Assembly: GCA_964626885.1 (NCBI GenBank)
Contig: CAZVJA010000126.1
Location: forward strand, 1-14,914
Source of the DNA: CAZVJA01 sp964626885
Lineage (GTDB): Bacteria; Planctomycetota; Planctomycetia; Planctomycetales; Planctomycetaceae
Direction: 5' to 3'
DNA length: 14,914 bases
Each line of letters opens with the position of its first letter. The stretch's first letter is position 1. The notes beneath the pieces are model-generated. The model saw only the letters and a program-made list of their open reading frames with translations, was not told the origin of the DNA and searched no databases. The position numbers and the translations under genes were made by a program. Positions 1 through 6,327 of the stretch are shown here, piece after piece.

Positions 1-1
1 T

Positions 2-1573
2 GCGGCGCGTCGCGCGCGTATCTTGTTTCGCTGACTTGGCGGCCGCCGGGGCTTTTGACATCCGGGTTGCGTTTTCGCGTTCCCCCTCCTCGATCTCCTT
101 GTTGACGGAGTACAGGTACGCCTCGTAATTGCCGCGGTAGTTCGTCACGCGGCCGTCGCGAACTTCAATGATGCTGGTCGCCACACGGTGCATGAAGTGC
201 CGATCGTGGCTGGTGAAGATGACAGTCCCTTCATATTGCAGCAGCGCCTCGGCCAGCGCCTCGACGGTATCGACGTCGAGATGGTTCCCCGGTTCGTCGA
301 GCACCAGCACATTGAAGGGGCTCAGCATCAGCCCCGCGAGGCAGAGCCGGGCCCGTTCACCTCCGGAAAGGACGGAAATTTTTTTCTGCACATGGTCGCC
401 GCGGAACAGCAGCGCCCCGGCCTGGTCGAGAATCGTCTGAGCCTTCGTACCATAAGCCGCCTTACTCTCCAAATACTCGTAGACAGTCTGCTTCTCCGGC
501 AGGCTGGTGTAAACATGCTGGGCGTACGTGCCGATTTGACACCCATAGCCCCACTTCACACTGCCGTTGAGGGGCGCGAGTGAATCGACGATCGTGCGGA
601 GAAAGGTCGTCTTCCCTTGCCCGTTGTCGCCGACGATCGCCGCCCGCATGCCATGATCGACTTCCACCTCAATGCCGCCGGCGATCTCCCGCTCGGGGTA
701 GCCGATGGTTAATTCCTGACAGCGCAATGCCGGCCCCTTGCGCGGCTCAACCTGCGGCGGACGCAGCTTGGCGGAGGCCTCATCGTAAAAGACCTCCACC
801 GTTTCGAGCTTCTCAAGCTGCTTGCTCTTCGAGCGGGCCCGCGTGGCGGTCGACGCGCGGGCTTTGTTCTTGGCGATGAACTCTTCCAGATGCCGGCGTT
901 TGGCCATCACGGTGGCGTTGGTTCGTTCGTCGCGCTCGCGCTGTTCCTGCTGGTTGACGAGGTATTCATCGATCTTGCCGGGATACATCGTCAGCTTGCC
1001 GCGCGACAGATCGAGCGTATGCTCGCAGGTCGCCGCCAGGAACGACCGGTCGTGCGACACGATCAGGCAGGCTTCCTTGTAATTGCGCAGAAAGTGCTCC
1101 AGCAGAATCTGCGTGCGGAGGTCGAGAAAGTTCGTGGGCTCGTCGAGCAGCAGCAAGTTCGGCTCGTGCAGCAACAGCGCCGCCAGCTTGACGCGCGTCT
1201 GCCAGCCGCCGGAGAGCTTCGACAGCGGTCCTTCGAGGTACGCTCCTTTCAATTCGAACTGCCCGGCCACTTCGCCGCATTTCCAGTCGGGCCGGCCGCT
1301 GTCGCGCATCAGAAATTCGATCGCCGACTCCCCCGGCCGAAATGGGTCGTGCTGGCGAAGATAGCCGAGCTGCAACTTCGGATGACGGATCACCTCCCCC
1401 CGTTCCAGCTCTTCTTCCCCCAGCAGAATGCGGAGCAAGGTGCTCTTGCCCGCGCCGTTGCGTCCGACAAACCCCACTTTGACGTCGTCCACCAACGTCA
1501 TCTCGGCATCATCCAGCAGCACTTGGCTGCCGTAGCTCTTATGAGCATTCCTGAGCTGCATCAACACGGCCAT
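2..1573 (-). CDS. ABC-F family ATP-binding cassette protein (3' end outside window)
   Basis: This is a soluble tandem ABC ATPase of the ABC-F class, whose members bind the ribosome and act in translation or antibiotic resistance. No membrane segment is visible. The 524 codons in the window have no stop and run off the left edge. NBD1 has Walker A at residues 38-45 (GRNGAGKS), signature LSGGW at 120-124, Walker B/D-loop LLLDEPTNFLD ending near 151, and switch His174. A charged helical linker (about 200-260, Arg/Lys/Glu-rich) leads to NBD2: Walker A GDNGQGKTT (315-323), signature LSGGE (402-406), DEPGNHLD (426-433), switch His456. The second D-loop has Gly where the family normally has Thr. After residue 500 the chain turns into an Ala/Lys/Arg-rich tail, so the missing part may be short. 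The ATG at 1573 gives the standard N-terminus; an AAAGG lies upstream. The subfamily (Uup-, EttA- or YdiF-like) is not resolved. Confidence 0.93.
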   Translation of the reverse strand, partial: MAVLMQLRNAHKSYGSQVLLDDAEMTLVDDVKVGFVGRNGAGKSTLLRILLGEEELERGEVIRHPKLQLGYLRQHDPFRPGESAIEFLMRDSGRPDWKCGEVAGQFELKGAYLEGPLSKLSGGWQTRVKLAALLLHEPNLLLLDEPTNFLDLRTQILLEHFLRNYKEACLIVSHDRSFLAATCEHTLDLSRGKLTMYPGKIDEYLVNQQEQRERDERTNATVMAKRRHLEEFIAKNKARASTATRARSKSKQLEKLETVEVFYDEASAKLRPPQVEPRKGPALRCQELTIGYPEREIAGGIEVEVDHGMRAAIVGDNGQGKTTFLRTIVDSLAPLNGSVKWGYGCQIGTYAQHVYTSLPEKQTVYEYLESKAAYGTKAQTILDQAGALLFRGDHVQKKISVLSGGERARLCLAGLMLSPFNVLVLDEPGNHLDVDTVEALAEALLQYEGTVIFTSHDRHFMHRVATSIIEVRDGRVTNYRGNYEAYLYSVNKEIEEGERENATRMSKAPAAAKSAKQDTRATRR

Positions 1574-1642
1574 TCGGCGAACTTACCTTTCGAATCAGAT
1601 ACGTTGTCCCTGGAAGACAATCTCCCGGAGCACAGACATTCC

Positions 1643-1744
1643 TGTCAGCTACTGGTGCGACCATCGATGTGCGTCAGGCTGAAAGATTCGACTTTCCGAG
1701 GTTGTTTGCTTAGTTCCAGCTGACACTTACCCATAGTCGCACCA
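1643..1744 (-). promoter_or_regulatory. Possible structured leader of the ABC-F gene (two crossing inverted repeats)
   Basis: Two perfect inverted repeats lie upstream of the ABC-F start in an interlocked order. TGTCAGCT (1643-1650) pairs with AGCTGACA (1718-1725), and TGGTGCGAC (1653-1661) pairs with GTCGCACCA (1736-1744). Because the order is A-B-A'-B', both stems could form together only as a pseudoknot, or they could alternate. A small hairpin, TTGTC/GACAA (1604-1620), lies nearer the start. ABC-F genes are often controlled by leader RNAs, so a regulatory leader is plausible. That is inference from position and pairing only. Confidence 0.3.
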
Positions 1745-1883
1745 CTACCCCACTATTTCCTGGGGCTCGCTCCGCCCGACCCCGGCCACCCGACCGACAC
1801 CGGGTCCAAAATCGTAGCGAATCGCGGCCGTTTTGGGGACAGAGACCGGGCGGGGGGGCCCGGAATTCGACCGGGGCAAGTGT

Positions 1884-1961
1884 GTGGCACGGCCCTGAGT
1901 CCTCGAAGGGCGTGGTCTGCGGCAATCACCACGCCCTTCGCAAAGCCTCAGAGCGTGCCAC
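1884..1961. repeat. 78-bp nested palindrome
   Basis: The inner arms CGAAGGGCGTGGT (1904-1916) and ACCACGCCCTTCG (1928-1940) are perfect 13-mers around an 11-base loop. The outer arms GTGGCAC (1884-1890) and GTGCCAC (1955-1961) extend the structure, with a mostly paired CTGAG/CTCAG section between. Just to the left is GC-rich sequence containing GGGGACAGAGACC (1836-1848) and the self-complementary run CCGGGCGGGGGGGCCCGG. The whole resembles dispersed palindromic (REP/MITE-like) intergenic elements rather than a simple terminator. No ORF in it is convincing. Confidence 0.6.
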
Positions 1962-1978
1962 CCGAACGCATGTCGGCC

Positions 1979-2010
1979 CAAAAGAAGAAACGGGGGGCTT
2001 ACGCCGCCCC
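1979..2010 (-). terminator. Probable intrinsic terminator of the DUF6159 gene
   Basis: Read on the minus strand, GGGGCGGC-GTAA-GCCCCCC forms a tight GC hairpin (2010 down to 1992) with a single bulged C. It is followed by GTTTCTTCTTTT, a broken T-tract. It lies about 75 bases past the stop of the minus-strand membrane-protein gene, which fits Rho-independent termination. The T-tract is interrupted by C, so strength may be moderate. Confidence 0.5.
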
Positions 2011-2082
2011 GCTCGCCTGGAAAATCAATCGAATTCGCGTTTCCGGCTCCCTTCATAAAGCTAATCGCTGAAAGCTCTCTCG

Positions 2083-2922
2083 CTACTTTCGCGTAAACGC
2101 ATCGCGCAGCAGCGATTCGTCGAATTGCTCGGGGACCGTGCCTTCCGAGGCATAGAGGTAAACCGCTCCCAGCAGAATCGCGTCGACAGCGGACGAAACG
2201 AGGGTGATCAGAATCAGTGACAGAACGGTGACAGCGATGCCGATCACGATCAACACGGTCTTGCCGGTCATGAATCCCAACACCGCCGGTATCACTGCGA
2301 CGAGCGACGCCAGGAAGATAATGAAGCCGATGCTGAAGTTGCCGACCAGCGATTCCCCCCACGCCTTGCTGAGAATTTTGGCGGAACGCTTCACGGCGTC
2401 GATCGGGCCGACTTTCTCGACGACCAGCACTGGCACAACGAAGAAGGTCGCGAGCCCCCAAACCATCCCCAGCATCGCGGAGGCGAGCTGTCCCGCTTTC
2501 TCCGACCACGATTCAATCAGCCGCAGGACGACCCCGACGGTTGCGCTGACGAGCGCCCAGGCGAGGATTTGCGGCAGCCGGGCATTGGCGGCCTTGAGAC
2601 CGTCGGAAACGGTCGGGTCGCCGCCGTGGAAGCGGATGATCGCACAGGCGATGAGCGCGGCGTTGAAGTAGACGATCACGAAGTAATTGGCGAAGTAGAA
2701 CGCGAACAGGACGACGTAGGCGACGACGTTGTGCAGCAGGTCGCCATTATTGACAGCCTGCTCCGCCGCGCCAGAGAGCCACAGCGGCAAGGCAAAGCTC
2801 GCCAGCACGAAAGCACCGGCGATGCCGCTGAGCATGGGGAAGACGAGCAGTTCCTTATCAAGCCGCAGCACCCCGAAGCTTTGCATCGCAAGCGACCAAC
2901 CATTGGAAATGCGTTGAAACAT
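2083..2922 (-). CDS. DUF6159 family polytopic membrane protein
   Basis: This 279-residue integral membrane protein of unknown function matches the DUF6159 pattern from memory. It starts MFQRISNGWSLAMQSFGVLR. A hydrophobic block with FNAALIACAIIRFHGGDPT follows (about 65-105), then a polar D-G-L-K-A-A segment, and then FFVVPVLVVE-VGPIDAVKRS (160-180), the most characteristic stretch of the family. I count about six membrane spans: roughly 27-49, 65-96 (long, possibly two), 117-136, 147-168, 195-219 and 221-245. No catalytic motif is visible. The start ATG at 2922 has a good Shine-Dalgarno, CAGGAG, eight bases upstream. The gene follows polA on the same strand with a 152-base gap that holds a palindrome, so co-transcription is possible but not shown. 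Confidence 0.88.
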   Translation of the reverse strand: MFQRISNGWSLAMQSFGVLRLDKELLVFPMLSGIAGAFVLASFALPLWLSGAAEQAVNNGDLLHNVVAYVVLFAFYFANYFVIVYFNAALIACAIIRFHGGDPTVSDGLKAANARLPQILAWALVSATVGVVLRLIESWSEKAGQLASAMLGMVWGLATFFVVPVLVVEKVGPIDAVKRSAKILSKAWGESLVGNFSIGFIIFLASLVAVIPAVLGFMTGKTVLIVIGIAVTVLSLILITLVSSAVDAILLGAVYLYASEGTVPEQFDESLLRDAFTRK

Positions 2923-2959
2923 GCGAACGTCTCCTGAAGGTTAAGGTTCGGTAGACGGA

Positions 2960-2990
2960 CATGCCTGCCCTGCTGCGCGATGCAGGCATG
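2960..2990. repeat. Short palindromic repeat downstream of polA
   Basis: Perfect 9-base arms CATGCCTGC (2960-2968) and GCAGGCATG (2982-2990) flank a 13-base loop. They sit between the polA stop and the DUF6159 start, just upstream of the latter's Shine-Dalgarno. There is no T-tract on the minus strand, so it is not a classical terminator. It could stabilise the polA 3' end or be a dispersed intergenic repeat. Confidence 0.55.
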
Positions 2991-3074
2991 GCACCCCGCG
3001 TTGTTCCTCGTCCAGTTGATAACGTGCGAATACCGCCATAAGGATCAAATCGACCGGTCGATATTCTACACGCC

Positions 3075-5876
3075 TCACTCGGCCGATGAGTCCTCGGATT
3101 CCTCCCCGAACTCCGGCTCATCAACAATCGGCTGGACTTCGAGCCAATTATCCCCCACCGCAACGTCGACGACCAGAGGAACATTGAGGGGGATGGCGGT
3201 TTCCATTTCATGTCGCACTAACGTAATGAGCGACTCAACCTCCGTCTCGGGAACGTCGAAGATCAGTTCGTCGTGAATCTGCAGCAGCATCTTGGCGGGA
3301 TGCTGATCCCGTTCGAGCCGGGCGAAGATGTGGATCATCGCCCGTTTGATCTGGTCGGCCGCCGAACCTTGTATGACGGTGTTGATGGCGGTCCGCTCGG
3401 GAAGGTTGCGCTGACGGCCGGCGTCGGTGCGGACTCCGGTGATGGCGCGGCGGCGACCGAGAATTGTGCGGGCATATCCGGTCTTCGCGCATTCAAGCAG
3501 CAGTTCCGCAAGATACCGATCGACTCCCGCGTACTTCGCGAAGTAGCTGTCGATGAACGCCGCCGCTTCCTCCTGGCTGATGCCGAGGGCCGCCGACAGC
3601 CCGAAGGGACTCTGCCCGTAGATCACGCCGAAGTTGACCGCTTTGGCCACGCGGCGCATCTCGGAATCGACATCGCGCGGGTCGGCTCCGTAGATTTCCG
3701 ACGCGACAGCGGTGTGAATATCGGCCCCTTCGTGAAACGCCTTCCGCAGTGCGGCGTCGTTGCTGAAGTGGGCCAGCATCCGCAGCTCGATTTGCGAATA
3801 GTCGGCGCAGACCAGTTTCCAACCCTTCTGGCTCGGCAGGAATGCTTTGCGGACCCGGCGACCTTCCTCAGTACGGATGGGGATGTTCTGCAAGTTCGGA
3901 TCACTCGAACTCAGCCGGCCGGTGGCGGCAACCGTCTGCTTGAAGGAGGCGTGAATCCGTCCCGTCTCGCGATTGACCATGTCCGGCAGAGTGTCGAGGT
4001 AGGTTCCTTTCAATTTCGACAGGTGCCGATGCTCGATGATTTTTGCGGGAAGCGGGTGCAGCGGTGCCAGACGCTCGAGCACTTCCTGGTCGGTGCTGGG
4101 GCCGGTCTTCGTCCTCTTCTGCACCGGGAGCTTCAATTCGTCGAACAGGATGCCGCGCAACTGCACCGGCGAATCGATGTTGAATTCGCGCCCTGCTTCC
4201 GCGTGAATCTCGCCGACCAGCTGAGTGAGCCGTTCCGTCAATTCGGCGCTCTGCCGTTTTAACTCGTCAACGTCGACCCGAATTCCGGTGAATTCCATGT
4301 CCACGAGCACCGGAATCAGCAGACGTTCGAGATCCCAATAGAGATCCCAAAGATTTTCGTGACGAAGTTCCTCGGCGATGATGTGCGAGATATGCCACGC
4401 GACGGTGGCGTCCTCGGCGGCGTACTCAGCCGCTTTTTCGACATCCACCTCGAACATCTTCTTCTGCTCTTTTCCTTTACCGATCAGGTCGGAAATTGGA
4501 ATCATGCGATGCTGCAAGTATTTTTGCGAAAGTGTGTCGAGACCGTGGCTCCGCGCGCCGGCATCGAGCAGGTAATCGCCGACCATCGGATCGAGCCCCA
4601 GCCCGCGCACCCGCACTCCAGCGCGGCGAAGTACGATCATGTCGTACTTGATGTTCTGGTTGATGACTTCGACGTTCGGGTCTTCAAGCAATGGCTTGAG
4701 GGACGCGAGCGTTTTTTTCGGATCGAGCTTCTTCGATCCCTTCGGGGCATCGACCGGCAGGTAATAGCCCAGGTTGTCTTGCCAACTGAACGCCCAGCCG
4801 ACGATGTCAGCCTCGGTCGGGTTCTTGCTGGTTGTCTCCAGATCGACGCAGAAACTTTTCTGCTGTTTCAGTTCCGCGAGAAATTCCTGAAAGCGTTTCT
4901 CGGTGTCGATCGTCTCCCACTCGGGTTCGGTTTTCGTCCTGGAGATTTTCTGCTCGGAAGAAGTGATGGGTGCCGACTCGCCGGCGGCTGCGGAATCGTC
5001 TCCTGCATCCCCGTCTGTCCCCGCTCCCTCAAACATTTCGGAGGCGAGCCGCCGGAATCCAAACTTCGTGAAGAGAGTTCCGAGCCGCTTCTTGTCTGGA
5101 GGAGTCAGCCGGGCTTTCTCCCAGTCGACTTTGAGGGGGAGGTCGGGATGCAGCGTGACAAGACGCCTGCTCAGCATTGCCTGGGCGCCGAAGTTCTTGA
5201 GATTCTCGCGGAGCTTGGCGCCGGGAGCTTCATCCGCATGCGCGAGGACTTCCTCCAGCGTGCCGAACTGCTCGATGAGCGCCTGCGCCTTCTTCGGACC
5301 GACAAGCGGCACTCCGGGAACGTTATCGACGCTGTCGCCGACGAGCGCTTGAAAATCGATCACCTGATCGGGTCGGATGCCCCAATCTTCTTTGAGTGAC
5401 TGCTCGTTATAAAACGAGTTCTTGCGGACGTTATACAGTTCGACATGCGGGCCGAGGAGCTGCCGCGCGTCTTTGTCACTGGTGACGATCCGGACGTCGA
5501 TTCCCTTCTCGATCGCCTGCTTGACGATCGTGGCGATGACATCGTCCGCCTCCCAGCCGGGGCAATCGATCACCGGAATGTTGAATCCGTCGATGACTTC
5601 CAGAATCAACGGAATTTGCGGCACGAGGTCTTCGGGCATCTCGGTCCGGTTGGCTTTGTACTGTTCATACCAGCCGTTGCGTTCACCTGGCCCTTTGGAA
5701 TCCATGGCACAAATGAGGTACGTGGGCTTTTTCTCGTCACGGAGGAATTGCAGGTCGCGAGCGAAGCCGAAGACCGCGTTCGTCGGCTGTCCGGCCGGTC
5801 CGGTCATCTCCGGGAGCGCGTGAAAGACCTGAAAGACGAGTGAGAAAGTATCGACAATATACAAAAGTTCACTCAT
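3075..5876 (-). CDS. polA: DNA polymerase I
   Basis: This is DNA polymerase I, for repair synthesis and Okazaki-fragment processing, 933 residues (E. coli: 928). The 5' nuclease (about 1-285) keeps its acidic residues: D9, WEADD (108-112), TSDKD (132-136) and GDSVDNVPG (180-188). A Glu/Ser/Asp-rich linker follows. The 3'-5' exonuclease (about 318-505) is intact: DLE at 345-347, D412 in NIKYD, and Y485/D489 in YAAED, so proofreading is predicted to be active. The polymerase has motif A DYSQIELR (692-699), O-helix RRVAKAVNFGVIYG (741-754) and motif C HDE (868-870). The upstream in-frame start at 5969 would add 31 residues absent from the family; ATG 5876 gives MSELLYIVD and is preferred. In the first nuclease motif, FQVFHALP has Gln where E. 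coli has the conserved Arg20. The C-terminus has a short acidic tail (VDEPEFGEESEDSSAE). Confidence 0.98.
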   Translation of the reverse strand: MSELLYIVDTFSLVFQVFHALPEMTGPAGQPTNAVFGFARDLQFLRDEKKPTYLICAMDSKGPGERNGWYEQYKANRTEMPEDLVPQIPLILEVIDGFNIPVIDCPGWEADDVIATIVKQAIEKGIDVRIVTSDKDARQLLGPHVELYNVRKNSFYNEQSLKEDWGIRPDQVIDFQALVGDSVDNVPGVPLVGPKKAQALIEQFGTLEEVLAHADEAPGAKLRENLKNFGAQAMLSRRLVTLHPDLPLKVDWEKARLTPPDKKRLGTLFTKFGFRRLASEMFEGAGTDGDAGDDSAAAGESAPITSSEQKISRTKTEPEWETIDTEKRFQEFLAELKQQKSFCVDLETTSKNPTEADIVGWAFSWQDNLGYYLPVDAPKGSKKLDPKKTLASLKPLLEDPNVEVINQNIKYDMIVLRRAGVRVRGLGLDPMVGDYLLDAGARSHGLDTLSQKYLQHRMIPISDLIGKGKEQKKMFEVDVEKAAEYAAEDATVAWHISHIIAEELRHENLWDLYWDLERLLIPVLVDMEFTGIRVDVDELKRQSAELTERLTQLVGEIHAEAGREFNIDSPVQLRGILFDELKLPVQKRTKTGPSTDQEVLERLAPLHPLPAKIIEHRHLSKLKGTYLDTLPDMVNRETGRIHASFKQTVAATGRLSSSDPNLQNIPIRTEEGRRVRKAFLPSQKGWKLVCADYSQIELRMLAHFSNDAALRKAFHEGADIHTAVASEIYGADPRDVDSEMRRVAKAVNFGVIYGQSPFGLSAALGISQEEAAAFIDSYFAKYAGVDRYLAELLLECAKTGYARTILGRRRAITGVRTDAGRQRNLPERTAINTVIQGSAADQIKRAMIHIFARLERDQHPAKMLLQIHDELIFDVPETEVESLITLVRHEMETAIPLNVPLVVDVAVGDNWLEVQPIVDEPEFGEESEDSSAE

Positions 5877-6327
5877 GGTCTCGGCAATTTCCCACGTGGA
5901 TTGTAGGCCAGAAGACGCGGCATCGAATCGAAGGTCTAATCCCACCCTGACGGGATAAGGAAGGGTCATTATGGACCTTTGAGGTTGGAAACGCCACGAC
6001 TGTCGAGATTAAGCGATGAATCTTTACTGGGGGAGATGATTGATGATCGTCACGCGTCAAAGCTGGCGGAATCGATTCGATCCGTGTACTGGACCGGTGT
6101 TTTGCCGGTCGTGCGGTTTAATTCTTGACACCCCCCTATCCCCCTTTACACTCTAGAGATAGGGGTTTTCCGCGGACGCGCCGGGCCATTCGGCCGGGGT
6201 TCTCCTCTCAGGTGACCAACCTGCACGACGGTGTTGGCTGACGGGTTTCGCCTTGTCACGGCGGAAATCCGTAAGCGGCGGTGTTACGTCGCGATACGAC
6301 CAGTGCTCACTGCACAAAGGAAAAGGC
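5877..6327. other. Divergent intergenic region between polA and the coiled-coil gene
   Basis: This 451-base region is shared by two divergent genes. It holds the plus-strand promoter and palindrome described separately, a weak hairpin GACCGG/CCGGTC (6092-6110) without a T-tract, and the Shine-Dalgarno of the downstream gene. On the minus strand a CATAAT box (5968-5973) is a possible -10 for polA, but no good -35 accompanies it. I see no small gene here. Confidence 0.5.
6125..6165 (+). promoter_or_regulatory. Sigma-70-type promoter with an overlapping palindrome
   Basis: A perfect -35 TTGACA (6125-6130) is followed, after 16 bases, by TACACT (6147-6152), a fair -10. Transcription would start near 6160, about 170 bases before the coiled-coil gene. 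The -10 lies between perfect 8-base arms CCCCTATC (6133-6140) and GATAGGGG (6158-6165). The palindrome thus occupies the spacer and the start site, as a repressor operator would. Confidence 0.55.

Noticed and set aside
890..1723. 277-residue open frame on the plus strand across the ABC-F gene
   Set aside because: It is antisense to intact Walker and signature motifs, and its Gln/Arg/His-rich translation mirrors the ABC-F coding strand.
1880..2071. 63-residue plus-strand frame in the intergenic region
   Set aside because: It spans the nested palindrome and the terminator hairpin, so its amino acids are a product of repeat sequence.
4359..5399. 346-residue open frame on the plus strand within polA
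   Set aside because: It lies fully antisense to the intact polymerase, has no recognisable motif or ribosome site, and is a usual by-product of high-GC codon use.
5877..5969. N-terminal extension of polA to 5969
   Set aside because: DNA polymerase I begins with the VD-containing strand a few residues from its start; ATG 5876 satisfies this and the extension has no family counterpart.
6092..6110. Hairpin GACCGG/CCGGTC as a terminator
   Set aside because: It is only six base pairs, has no T-tract, and no gene ends just before it.
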